Counted from the stretch's first letter, positions 6,448-14,184 are shown. The stretch: 51,307 nt of DNA from Bacteroidales bacterium (GCA_017651645.1 JAGCCO010000027.1:1-51307); one strand, 5' to 3'. Numbers and translations: made by a program. Notes: generated by a model from the letters alone, not told the origin.

Positions 6448-8196
6448 TTAGAGCTTTATCATCTTGACCACCTTTCCCAAAGTTACAGGAGTGCCATAGT
6501 TGACGATATAAACGCCAGAAGGCCATGTACTTGCATCAATGGTAACGCTCTTGAAATATCGGATCAATGGAATCATCTGATTGCCATAAATGTCATAGAC
6601 CGTCACATTACCAAAGCCCAGTTCGTCAGTACGAATCGTGAATTCTCCGCTGGTTGGATTGGGATAAACGCCGTCTTCAATCTCGATCTCAGGTGTCGGC
6701 ACAACAGGCATCAAAGCTTTCCACGAGGCTTCCCAGCCCGTATCGGTCGTGGCACAGTCAGAGCGGAACTCCACACACATCACATTACCTGACGACTGCA
6801 CCCTACCTGGGCTATACGTGTTCCATCGTCCAATCTTAGGGGCATAGACATTGTCGCCGTCGTAAATCCAGAGGAAGTCATAATCGGCCTCCAAACTGAA
6901 GCTACTAAAATCCAACTGGATAGTTGACTCTTCTGGTCCCCGAATCACCCAAATCTTGCGTTCATCGTCGCCGTAGTTCTGATGGTCGAGATGGCCTTCC
7001 TCTCCTTCCATGACGGTGACAGGAGTGCCTTCGTTGATAAGCTTATAGTAATAGTTCCAATCCCAATACGGTCCTGGGTCGGTGTGCGACTGATCAGGAT
7101 AATGTTGGTGACCACGGATTTTGTTGCAGGCCTCTTCACCGCCGAGGTCATGGAGACCGTTGTTAAGGCAGATGCCGTTGTCCAAAGTATCGCGATAGAA
7201 GGTGCGGTGACCATTGATATTGGCATGACGCATGCAGATGTCACGAACCAAATCAGCAGAAGACTGGTACATCTCCTCCGTAAAGAAGCTCCAAATATTG
7301 CCGTATGCCTCATGCTCGATGCCGATGGTGTAGCCATTAGCCGAGCGAGCGTGCCAAGCCTTGTCTTTTTCACGCACCATCTGGGTCACCTGTCCGTCGG
7401 CCGAACGTATGACATAATGTGCCGAGACGCTCGACTCGCAGTTTTTGAACCAACTGATGCAGCCCGCATAGGACCCTTCGGTGTAATGAATGACTACGGC
7501 ACTCACCTGCTTGGTGCGTGGTTCCCAGTTGCACTCGGGTGCCGGATCCCAAATGGCAGGAGGATAGTCGGGGCCACGGTTGACGCTCAGCTCTGGAGCA
7601 GTAAGCATTTCGTAATGTTCAGCGAATACCGATTTCAGGTCGATGTCCTGTTTCGGGAAGCCGTATTCTTCGGCCCGTTGCACATCATTGAGGAAAAGAC
7701 ATACCGAATACAACATACTTTGCATGGGATAAACATCTTTCTCCTCCCCTATCGGCAACTCCGAAAGCTGCTGTATGACGGATAGATAAGCCTTTATTTC
7801 GTTGGCTTTGCTTTCTTTAGCCAATCGTTCGAAAGCCTTGGCATAAGCCAAGACATTCTTTTCGGGGTTTTGCAGAATATCTTGTTCCAAAATCTCTGAA
7901 AGTTCCGCCACAAGATGCAAGTTCTCACGGAAATACCCTTTGCCGTCTTTCACCAAGCCCATCAAGCCGTATGCGCGCGGCATGGCATCAGGACCGTCGT
8001 GGAAATAGTTATCATCGGTCAGGTGATTGCAATGCGTGTTGGTAAACGAAATGGCTTCGAACAGGCCCCTTGGGATGTCGGGACAGGCTTTGTAGGCAGC
8101 ACCAAATGCAGGTTTAAAGTTCTGGTTGTTAACGTTTTGAGAAAACGCCAATACAGGCATTATCAGCAAAACAAATATTGTAGCGATTCGTTTCAT
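6448..8196 (-). CDS. Secreted N-acetylmuramoyl-L-alanine amidase with CUB-like and T9SS sorting domains
   Basis: A 582-residue secreted multidomain protein. After signal MKRIATIFVLLIMPVLAFS comes an uncharacterised helical region (about 25-215). Next is an amidase_2 zinc amidase domain (about 230-385): VVIHYTEGSYAG, SAHYVI, AWHA, TIGIEHE and DPGPYWDW supply the expected ligand and catalytic residues. A CUB-like segment follows (about 400-490; DYDFLWIYDGDN, VMCVEFRSD). The last 80 residues are a type A T9SS sorting domain (VYPNPTSGEF, VTVYDIYGNQ, WPSGVYIV, VKMIKL). It should cleave the amide between MurNAc and L-Ala outside the cell, so targets could be its own wall or that of competing bacteria. 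The -7 element at 8215 supports the start. Confidence 0.9.
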   Translation of the reverse strand: MKRIATIFVLLIMPVLAFSQNVNNQNFKPAFGAAYKACPDIPRGLFEAISFTNTHCNHLTDDNYFHDGPDAMPRAYGLMGLVKDGKGYFRENLHLVAELSEILEQDILQNPEKNVLAYAKAFERLAKESKANEIKAYLSVIQQLSELPIGEEKDVYPMQSMLYSVCLFLNDVQRAEEYGFPKQDIDLKSVFAEHYEMLTAPELSVNRGPDYPPAIWDPAPECNWEPRTKQVSAVVIHYTEGSYAGCISWFKNCESSVSAHYVIRSADGQVTQMVREKDKAWHARSANGYTIGIEHEAYGNIWSFFTEEMYQSSADLVRDICMRHANINGHRTFYRDTLDNGICLNNGLHDLGGEEACNKIRGHQHYPDQSHTDPGPYWDWNYYYKLINEGTPVTVMEGEEGHLDHQNYGDDERKIWVIRGPEESTIQLDFSSFSLEADYDFLWIYDGDNVYAPKIGRWNTYSPGRVQSSGNVMCVEFRSDCATTDTGWEASWKALMPVVPTPEIEIEDGVYPNPTSGEFTIRTDELGFGNVTVYDIYGNQMIPLIRYFKSVTIDASTWPSGVYIVNYGTPVTLGKVVKMIKL

Positions 8197-8214
8197 TGTG
8201 GTCTATTTTGAGGC

Positions 8215-8222
8215 CAAAAATA
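8215..8222 (-). promoter_or_regulatory. -7 element of amidase promoter
   Basis: Minus-strand TATTTTTG lies 18 bp ahead of the amidase ATG. No clear -33 element was found. It is divergent from the hutU promoter at 8261. Confidence 0.5.
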
Positions 8223-8260
8223 CGCATTTTTCTTTTTATAAAAGGTATGAGTTTTTTTCA

Positions 8261-8268
8261 TATCTTTG
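8261..8268 (+). promoter_or_regulatory. -7 element of hutU promoter
   Basis: TATCTTTG matches TAnnTTTG, 36 bp ahead of the hutU start codon. No convincing TTG lies at the usual distance upstream. Confidence 0.5.
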
Positions 8269-8304
8269 CAGGTTCAAGAATATAACACATAAAAACGCTA
8301 TAAA

Positions 8305-10305
8305 ATGAGCACACTCAACGATTTCCAAAAAGAGATTCTCGCCGGCATCCCCGATGAACTGCCGGAAGTGAAACCTTACGACCCGAATATCAACCACGCG
8401 CCCAAGCGCAAGGACATCTTGACTAAGGCCGAGAAGAAGTTAGCCATCCGCAACGCTTTGCGTTACTTCCCCGCCAAGTTCCACGCCACGCTGGCTCCCG
8501 AATTTGCCGAAGAGTTGGAGAAATACGGACGTATCTACATGTACCGTTTCCGCCCGTCCTACAAGATGTACGCCCGTCCGATTGAGGAATATCCTGCCAA
8601 ATGCAAGCAGGCCGCGGCCATCATGCTGATGATCCAGAACAACCTCGACCCCGCCGTGGCACAGCATCCGCACGAGCTCATCATCTACGGCGGCAACGGC
8701 GCCATCTTCCAGAACTGGGCACAATACCGCCTCGTGATGCAGTACCTCGCCAATATGGACGAGGACCAGACCTTGGCCATGTACAGCGGTCATCCAATGG
8801 GCCTCTTCCCGTCGCATAAGGACGCCCCGCGCGTAGTGGTCACCAACGGCATGATGATTCCGAACTATAGCAAACCCGACGACTGGGAGCGTTACAACGC
8901 CCTCGGTGTGACGCAATACGGTCAGATGACCGCTGGCTCCTATATGTATATCGGCCCTCAAGGTATCGTCCACGGCACCACCATCACCGTTTTGAATGCT
9001 GCCCGTAAGCACGGTGGCAGCACGGCGGGCAAACTGTTCGTCACCGCTGGTCTCGGCGGCATGAGCGGCGCCCAGCCCAAAGCCGGTAACATCGCCGGTG
9101 TGGTGAGCATCACCGCCGAAATCAACCCTGCCGCCACGCAGAAACGCTATCAGCAAGGTTGGGTCGACGAGGTGTACGACAACATTGAGGAGCTCTTCAA
9201 GCATGTCAATGCCAGCCTCGCCAAGAAGGAAGCCCGCAGCTATGCCTACCAAGGCAATGTGGTGGACCTTTGGGAGTATGCTGCTGAGCATGACATCCAT
9301 GTCGACCTCGGCTCCGACCAAACCTCATTGCACAACCCATGGGCAGGTGGTTACTATCCTGTCGGACAATCGTTCGAGGAATCAAAGACCATGATGGCCG
9401 AGAATCCTGAGCTGTTCAAGGAAAAGGTGCAGGCTTCGTTGCGCCGCCATGTGGCCGCCATCAACAAGCTGACTGCCAAGGGCATGTATTTCTTCGACTA
9501 CGGCAACGCCTTCCTGCTGCAAAGCAGCCGCGCTGGCGCCGACATCATGAAAGCAGACGGCACCTTCCGTTATCCTTCCTACGTGCAGGACATCATGGGC
9601 CCGATGTGCTTCGACTACGGCTTCGGTCCTTTTCGTTGGGTGTGCGCTTCGGGCAAGCCTGAAGACCTTGCCGTCACCGACGACATCGCCTGCGAAGTGC
9701 TTGAGAACATTGCCCGCACCGCTCCTGCTGAGATCCAGCAGCAGATGCGCGACAACATCCAATGGATCCGTGGCGCACAAGAGAACCACCTTGTGGTTGG
9801 CTCACAGGCCCGTATCCTCTACGCTGACTGCGAAGGCCGCACCAAGATTGCTGCCGAGTTCAACAAGGCCATCGCTGACGGTCGCCTGAGCGGTCCCGTC
9901 GTCCTTGGCCGTGACCACCACGACGTATCTGGCACCGACAGCCCGTTCCGTGAGACCTCCAACATTTATGACGGCTCGTCGTTCACTGCCGACATGGCTG
10001 TACAGAACGTCATCGGCGACGGTTTCCGTGGTGCCACCTGGGTGAGCATCCACAACGGCGGCGGCGTAGGCTGGGGTGAAGTCATCAACGGTGGCTTCGG
10101 CATGGTCCTCGACGGCACCGCTGATGCTGACAGACGTCTCCACTGCATGCTCCATTGGGATGTCAACAACGGCATCGCCCGCCGCAACTGGGCCCGCAAC
10201 GAAGGCGCCACCTTCGCCATCAAGCGTGCCATGGAGGCCGAGCCCAAGCTGAAAGTCACTTTGCCGAATTTAGTGGAAGACAAGATCCTTGAAGGTTTGT
10301 TCTAA
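8305..10305 (+). CDS. hutU: Urocanate hydratase
   Basis: Catalyses the second step of histidine degradation, urocanate plus water to 4-imidazolone-5-propionate, with tightly bound NAD+ as electrophile. The 666-residue product has family hallmarks ELIIYGGNGAIFQNWAQYRL, MYSGHPMGLFPS, FVTAGLGGMSGAQPKA and VSIHNGGGVGWGEVINGGF. It is longer than the roughly 555-residue proteobacterial enzymes; from memory the longer form is usual in Bacteroidota. No hutH, hutI or formiminotransferase gene lies beside it, so the rest of the pathway must be elsewhere or absent. It has its own -7 element and is followed by a 28-bp palindrome plus T-run that may terminate it. Confidence 0.95.
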   Translation: MSTLNDFQKEILAGIPDELPEVKPYDPNINHAPKRKDILTKAEKKLAIRNALRYFPAKFHATLAPEFAEELEKYGRIYMYRFRPSYKMYARPIEEYPAKCKQAAAIMLMIQNNLDPAVAQHPHELIIYGGNGAIFQNWAQYRLVMQYLANMDEDQTLAMYSGHPMGLFPSHKDAPRVVVTNGMMIPNYSKPDDWERYNALGVTQYGQMTAGSYMYIGPQGIVHGTTITVLNAARKHGGSTAGKLFVTAGLGGMSGAQPKAGNIAGVVSITAEINPAATQKRYQQGWVDEVYDNIEELFKHVNASLAKKEARSYAYQGNVVDLWEYAAEHDIHVDLGSDQTSLHNPWAGGYYPVGQSFEESKTMMAENPELFKEKVQASLRRHVAAINKLTAKGMYFFDYGNAFLLQSSRAGADIMKADGTFRYPSYVQDIMGPMCFDYGFGPFRWVCASGKPEDLAVTDDIACEVLENIARTAPAEIQQQMRDNIQWIRGAQENHLVVGSQARILYADCEGRTKIAAEFNKAIADGRLSGPVVLGRDHHDVSGTDSPFRETSNIYDGSSFTADMAVQNVIGDGFRGATWVSIHNGGGVGWGEVINGGFGMVLDGTADADRRLHCMLHWDVNNGIARRNWARNEGATFAIKRAMEAEPKLKVTLPNLVEDKILEGLF

Positions 10306-10320
10306 TTGAATTGGACGTTT

Positions 10321-10356
10321 GTAGAGACGTAGCGCGCTACGTCTCTACATTTTTTC
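10321..10356. repeat. 28-bp perfect palindrome (GTAGAGAC family), copy 1, followed by T-run
   Basis: GTAGAGACGTAGCG is followed at once by its exact reverse complement (10321-10348), then a T-rich run. An identical copy lies at 49033-49060 and related copies at 13457 and 26183. Here it could act as the terminator of hutU. Confidence 0.9.
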
Positions 10357-10365
10357 GTTCTAATT

Positions 10366-10383
10366 ATAACCAAATTTGGTTAT
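10366..10383. promoter_or_regulatory. Operator-like 18-bp palindrome upstream of HTH gene
   Basis: ATAACCAAATTTGGTTAT is a perfect inverted repeat ending 7 bp before the -7 element at 10391. This position and symmetry suit an autoregulatory binding site for the dimeric HTH protein encoded just downstream. Confidence 0.6.
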
Positions 10384-10390
10384 TTTTTAC

Positions 10391-10398
10391 TATTTTTG
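10391..10398 (+). promoter_or_regulatory. -7 element of HTH/AbiEii operon
   Basis: TATTTTTG fits TAnnTTTG and lies 19 bp before the ATG at 10418. This argues against the earlier in-frame start at 10376, which would lie upstream of the transcript. Confidence 0.55.
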
Positions 10399-10417
10399 CA
10401 GCCGAAAAACAAATCGA

Positions 10418-10948
10418 ATGTACGAAAACTATCTGACATATCACCACATTCCCTGCGGTGCAGTGCTCGACAGAATAAGAACAAAAGCGCATCTTACCCA
10501 ACGCGAATTGGCATCACGTTCCGAGATACCCTATCAGAGAATCAATGACTTCATTGCCAACCGCAGAAGAATTTCCCCCGAAAACTCACTTAAGTTGGAA
10601 AAGGCTTTGGGAGTTGACTATCAATGCTTTTTTTATCAAATCCAAACCAATTATGAGATTTTCGTTGCCACAAGCCACCTTTCAGAACAATCACAACCCG
10701 ACAAGTCAAAATACAGAAAAGCCCTGTTTTGGGATACTGATTTTGACACACTCGAATGGCAACAGAACTCGGAATGGATCATTCAGAGGGTTTTTGAATA
10801 TGGTAACGAAAGTGAAATCAAAGAAACCATTAAGTATTATGGGGAAAAAAGGATTGCCGATGTTTTAGATGCCATCAAAGATACTTGGAATGAGGAAAAC
10901 CGAGAAAACAATAAAAAAAAGTATTTAGGCCATGAGATTGAGAACTAA
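10418..10948 (+). CDS. Putative antitoxin: XRE-type HTH fused to DUF6922-like domain
   Basis: A 176-residue protein. The N-terminal region (about 8-75) is an XRE/HigA-like helix-turn-helix: GAVLDRIRTKAHLTQRELA, SRSEIPYQRINDFIANRR, ISPENSLKLEKALGV. The C-terminal part (about 105-150: ALFWDTDFDTLEWQQNSEWI, IQRVFEYGNESEIKETIKYY) resembles DUF6922, a short domain that, from memory, often occurs as a separate protein next to AbiEii-type genes in Bacteroidota. It overlaps the nucleotidyltransferase gene by 17 bp, so the two are almost certainly one cassette. Likely role: repressor and antitoxin. The start at 10418 is chosen from the promoter position; the longer frame from 10376 overlaps operator and promoter. 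Domain names are from motif memory. Confidence 0.75.
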   Translation: MYENYLTYHHIPCGAVLDRIRTKAHLTQRELASRSEIPYQRINDFIANRRRISPENSLKLEKALGVDYQCFFYQIQTNYEIFVATSHLSEQSQPDKSKYRKALFWDTDFDTLEWQQNSEWIIQRVFEYGNESEIKETIKYYGEKRIADVLDAIKDTWNEENRENNKKKYLGHEIEN

Positions 10949-11606
10949 CATAGCATCACCTTTACTGCTGGAGTGCCTACGTAAGATTATGGAGAGCAAG
11001 GCATTCGACGACTTGTATCTTGTTGGAGGAACGGCACTTGCACTGCAAAGAGGTCACAGGATTTCCATTGATATTGACATGTTTTCGAACGCCTTGTATG
11101 GCGAAATGAAAACAGACGAAATCAAGAACGCCCTCATTGAGATGTTTCCATATACCGAAAACCTCGATCGACTTGACGAAACCCTGATGGTTTATTCGTT
11201 GTTCGTAGGAAACAGCAGCGACGACTGTGTTAAACTTGACATTTGCTACGATGAGAATCCCATCTTCCCAATCGTCAATATTGAAGGGATTCGGATGCTT
11301 TCCGAGAAAGACATAGCAGCTATGAAACTCAACGCAATAGCCCAAGACAAACAGCGCAAAAAAGACTTTTGGGACATTCACGACCTTCTGGAAACCTATT
11401 CCATTGAGGAGATGGTGTCGTTTGCGTTGAAAAGATTCCCTTGGTCTTTGACCCTGGAGAGAATCATTGATGGTTTCAAGAGGCTTCCTACGCTCAACGA
11501 TTATTCAGAAATACGATGCTTAAAAGGCAAATATTGGGAATTTATAGTTGAGGATTTGATGGAGGAAATTCCTATATTGGAGAAAATGGTTCTAAAAACC
11601 GATTGA
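10932..11606 (+). CDS. AbiEii/AbiGii-type nucleotidyltransferase (putative toxin)
   Basis: A 224-residue protein of the DUF1814/AbiEii nucleotidyltransferase family, toxins of type IV toxin-antitoxin and phage abortive-infection systems. The motif order fits: LVGGTALALQRGHR (about 31-44) followed by SIDIDMF, giving the GG...DxD metal-binding core; then VKLDICYDENP (about 97-107), DIAAMKLNAIAQD (about 126-138) and KKDFWDIHDLLE (about 141-152). Members transfer nucleotides to tRNA or other acceptors; the target here is unknown. The start ATG lies inside the end of the HTH gene (17-bp overlap). The gene is somewhat richer in A+T than flanking hutU and carboxyltransferase genes, suggesting an acquired cassette. 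Confidence 0.82.
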   Translation: MRLRTNIASPLLLECLRKIMESKAFDDLYLVGGTALALQRGHRISIDIDMFSNALYGEMKTDEIKNALIEMFPYTENLDRLDETLMVYSLFVGNSSDDCVKLDICYDENPIFPIVNIEGIRMLSEKDIAAMKLNAIAQDKQRKKDFWDIHDLLETYSIEEMVSFALKRFPWSLTLERIIDGFKRLPTLNDYSEIRCLKGKYWEFIVEDLMEEIPILEKMVLKTD

Positions 11607-11636
11607 ATTTATGAGTCTAATTCACAAGAAAAGTTG

Positions 11637-11644
11637 TACCTTTG
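11637..11644 (+). promoter_or_regulatory. -7 element of carboxyltransferase promoter
   Basis: TACCTTTG fits TAnnTTTG and lies 37 bp before the ATG at 11682. No clear -33 element was seen. Confidence 0.5.
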
Positions 11645-11681
11645 CAGCCTCAATTAAAATCGTCTAAAACACAACAAAATA

Positions 11682-13448
11682 ATGAAGAAAGAAGTAAAAT
11701 TCAGCCTGGTTTACCGCGATATGTGGCAGTCGTCAGGCAAATATGTGCCACGAAAGGACCAACTGGAAAAGATTGCGCCCTTGATTATTGACATGGGCTG
11801 CTTCGACCGCGTGGAGACCAACGGCGGCGCCGCCGAACAGGTGAACCTGCTTTACGGAGAGAACCCGAACCCATCGGTACGTGCCTTTACGGCAGCATTG
11901 CATAAAGGCGGCATCGAATGCCATATGCTCGACCGCGCCCTCAACGCCTTGAGAATGAACCCCGTGCCTGCTGATGTGCGCCAACTGATGTACAAGGTGA
12001 AAAAGGCACAAGGCGTCGACATCACCCGTATCTTCTGCGGCCTCAACGACGTGCGAAACATTATCCCGTCCATCCATTGGGCCAACGAAGCAGGCATGAT
12101 CTCGCAAGCCGCCATGAGTATCACCTACTCGCAGGTGCATACCGCCGAGTATTATATGCATATCGCCGACCAACTCATCGAGGCTGGCGCCAAAGAAATC
12201 GCCCTCAAGGACATGGCTGGCGTCGGTCGTCCCGTCAGTTTGGGCCGCATCGTCGAGCATATCAAGAAACAGCACCCCGAAATCAAGGTGCAGTACCATG
12301 GTCACACCACCCCGGGCCTCTCGATGGCTTCGATGCTTGAGGTCTGCAAGGCCGGCTGCGACTACGTTGATGTGGCCATGGAGCCGCTGTCATGGGGCAC
12401 CGTCCACCCCGACGTCATCAGTGTGCAAGCTATGCTGAAAGATGCTGGCTTCCTCGTCAAGGACATCGACATGAAGACCTATATGGCCGCCCGTAGCATG
12501 ACACAGAGCTTTATGGATGACTTCCTCGGATACTGGATTGACCCGCGCAACCGTTACATCAACTCGTTGCTGGTGGGCTGCGGACTGCCTGGTGGCATGA
12601 TGGGTTCGCTGATGGCCGACCTAAAACCGGTACACGCCGCCATCAACATGAACCGTGAGAAGCAAGGTCTGCCAGCTCTGAGCGAGGACGAAATGCTTGT
12701 CGAGCTCTTCCAAGAGGTGCAGGACATTTGGCCGAAACTCGGCAATCCGCCCTTGGTGACGCCCTTCAGCCAATACACCAAGAACATCGCCTTGATGAAC
12801 CTCTTCGCATTGAGCAAGGGTGAACCTCGTTACGAAACCAGCATCGACCCCGCCGCATGGGACATGATCCTCGGCAAGGCGGGCAAACTGCCTGGTACCT
12901 TGGCTCCCGAAATAGTGGAACTCGCCAAGAAGAAAGGCTTGGAATTCTTCACCGGCAACCCGCAAGACAACTACCCCAACGCTTTGCCGCACTTCATCGA
13001 GATGATGAAACAGGAAGGCTGGGACCGTGGCCAGGACGACGAGGAACTCTTTGAGTTCGCCATGCACGAGAAACAATACCGCGAGTACAAGTCGGGCGAG
13101 GCCAAGCGCCGCTTCAACCAAGAGCTGGAAGCCAAGATGAAGGCCAAGTTTGAGAAAGCTGGCGGCGAGGCCAAGATTCCGGATCTCCGCGCTTTGCGTC
13201 ATCCCAATGCAGAACCTGTCGTCGCTCCCGTCAGCGGCATCGTGATGTGGGAAGTCGACTTCGACGACAAGAGCATCGCCCCTGCTCCCGGCAAAGTCTA
13301 CAAGGAAGGCGACCTGCTGTGCGCCATCAACAGCGAACACGGCATGGAGCCCGTTTACGCCTTGTGGCCTGGCAAGATTGTGGAGGCCACGGCCGAGCAA
13401 GGCAAGCGTGTCAACAAAGGCGACACCATTGCATTCATTGAGAAATAA
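11682..13448 (+). CDS. Pyruvate carboxylase/oxaloacetate decarboxylase-type carboxyltransferase with lysine-less carrier domain
   Basis: A 588-residue protein of the biotin-dependent carboxyltransferase family (pyruvate carboxylase B, oxaloacetate decarboxylase alpha, transcarboxylase 5S). The TIM-barrel domain carries the expected metal and substrate residues: YRDMWQ (Asp13), VETNGGA, IALKDMAG (Lys176, the usual carbamylated lysine) and QYHGHTT (His206, His208). A conserved C-terminal helical region follows, then a biotinyl/lipoyl-like fold at about 511-588. Where carrier domains have the EAMKM hairpin, this one reads INSEHGMEPV (about 549-558), with no lysine at the expected site. Either the domain is a structural relic and a separate carrier protein supplies biotin, or a different lysine is used. 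No carrier, biotin carboxylase or sodium-pump subunit lies nearby. Confidence 0.85.
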   Translation: MKKEVKFSLVYRDMWQSSGKYVPRKDQLEKIAPLIIDMGCFDRVETNGGAAEQVNLLYGENPNPSVRAFTAALHKGGIECHMLDRALNALRMNPVPADVRQLMYKVKKAQGVDITRIFCGLNDVRNIIPSIHWANEAGMISQAAMSITYSQVHTAEYYMHIADQLIEAGAKEIALKDMAGVGRPVSLGRIVEHIKKQHPEIKVQYHGHTTPGLSMASMLEVCKAGCDYVDVAMEPLSWGTVHPDVISVQAMLKDAGFLVKDIDMKTYMAARSMTQSFMDDFLGYWIDPRNRYINSLLVGCGLPGGMMGSLMADLKPVHAAINMNREKQGLPALSEDEMLVELFQEVQDIWPKLGNPPLVTPFSQYTKNIALMNLFALSKGEPRYETSIDPAAWDMILGKAGKLPGTLAPEIVELAKKKGLEFFTGNPQDNYPNALPHFIEMMKQEGWDRGQDDEELFEFAMHEKQYREYKSGEAKRRFNQELEAKMKAKFEKAGGEAKIPDLRALRHPNAEPVVAPVSGIVMWEVDFDDKSIAPAPGKVYKEGDLLCAINSEHGMEPVYALWPGKIVEATAEQGKRVNKGDTIAFIEK

Positions 13449-13456
13449 TTCGGTTA

Positions 13457-13484
13457 GTAGAGATGGTGCATGCACCGTCTCTAC
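13457..13484. repeat. 28-bp palindrome (GTAGAGAC family), variant copy
   Basis: GTAGAGATGGTGCA faces TGCACCGTCTCTAC, a 14-bp arm pair with one T/G wobble. Outer arms match the 10321 and 49033 copies but the centre differs. It lies 8 bp after the carboxyltransferase stop and may serve as its terminator hairpin. Confidence 0.8.
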
Positions 13485-13587
13485 AACAACCAAATGATAA
13501 TCTGGCACGGAAATTGATAATTGCCGTCCAGTTCAAAAACAGAAACAAAACCTATTCAATAATTGTTCAACCTAAATTATTAAAGAA

Positions 13588-14085
13588 ATGAAGAAATTAT
13601 TCTTGACCTTAGCACTTGCTTTCGCAGGTATTTTCGCTGCTAACGCACAAGTTTGGATTGGCGGTTCGACCAATGCTACCATCAACAAGGACGTCACACA
13701 TTTTGCTGTCGCCCCGGAAATTGGTTACTGCATCCCCAACACAAAGTGGACAGTCGCTGTAGGCGCCGATTACACCTTCCAAAAATATGACGGTGTTGAT
13801 GCCACACATGGCCTTATGCTGTCACCTTATATCCGTTACAGCGTGTGCAACATCGAAAAATTCGCTTTGTTCATGGACTTGACTGGTGATTTCGCATTGA
13901 AAGGTTATGAAGGTTACAGAGTCGGTCTGCAACCCGGCATCGCATGGATGGCCACTAAACATTGGACTGCTGCCTTCCGTTTTGCCTTCATCGGATACAA
14001 CCATTGCGATTTCTACGGTGCCGAAGGTTTCCGCATGAACTTCGCCACTGCCGCTCCTGGCTTCGGATTGTATTACAATTTCTAA
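13588..14085 (+). CDS. Small outer-membrane beta-barrel protein
   Basis: A 165-residue exported protein. The signal peptide MKKLFLTLALAFAGIFAANA is cut before QVWIGG. The rest alternates aromatic and polar residues in short beta strands and ends in LYYNF, a terminal aromatic residue typical of barrels inserted by BamA. It resembles small Bacteroidota porin-family/OmpA-barrel proteins. No catalytic or binding motif is seen. No promoter of TAnnTTTG type is evident in the 139-bp gap upstream, which holds the palindrome at 13457 and a weak hairpin around 13503-13532. A strong UUCG-loop terminator follows at 14133. Confidence 0.75.
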   Translation: MKKLFLTLALAFAGIFAANAQVWIGGSTNATINKDVTHFAVAPEIGYCIPNTKWTVAVGADYTFQKYDGVDATHGLMLSPYIRYSVCNIEKFALFMDLTGDFALKGYEGYRVGLQPGIAWMATKHWTAAFRFAFIGYNHCDFYGAEGFRMNFATAAPGFGLYYNF

Positions 14086-14103
14086 ACTAACGGATATTGA
14101 TTT

Positions 14104-14128
14104 GGGACACAATAATCGTTGTCTCTAC
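14104..14128. repeat. Degenerate GTAGAGAC-family element
   Basis: GGGACACAA...TTGTCTCTAC forms imperfect arms resembling the 28-bp palindromes but with a divergent left end. It is read as a decayed copy; confidence is low. Confidence 0.4.
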
Positions 14129-14132
14129 AAAC

Positions 14133-14161
14133 AAAAAGCCGCTCTTCGGAGTGGCTTTTTT
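14133..14161 (+). terminator. Rho-independent terminator with UUCG tetraloop
   Basis: AAAAAGCCGCTC-TTCG-GAGTGGCTTTTT forms a 12-bp stem with one G-U pair, closed by a C(UUCG)G tetraloop and ending in a T-run. It ends the outer-membrane barrel gene transcript. Confidence 0.9.
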
Positions 14162-14176
14162 GTTTTTGATTTTTAC

Positions 14177-14184
14177 TATCTTTG
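14177..14184 (+). promoter_or_regulatory. -7 element of GH31 promoter
   Basis: TATCTTTG fits TAnnTTTG, 22 bp before the ATG at 14207 and just after the upstream terminator. Confidence 0.5.

Noticed and set aside
8440..9321. Long antisense open frame opposite hutU (293 codons), and similar ones opposite relA (44926-46056), lepA (37323-38381) and the carboxyltransferase (12621-13508)
   Set aside because: They mirror GC-rich third-position codon use of the sense genes, have low-complexity His/Val/Leu-rich translations, and show no promoter or recognised motif.
10376..10417. Earlier start of the HTH protein (14 more residues)
   Set aside because: It would place coding sequence over the operator-like palindrome and -7 element; the extra residues are unlike HTH proteins.
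13503..13532. Hairpin upstream of the barrel gene as a riboswitch
   Set aside because: It is a single short imperfect stem without conserved riboswitch architecture.
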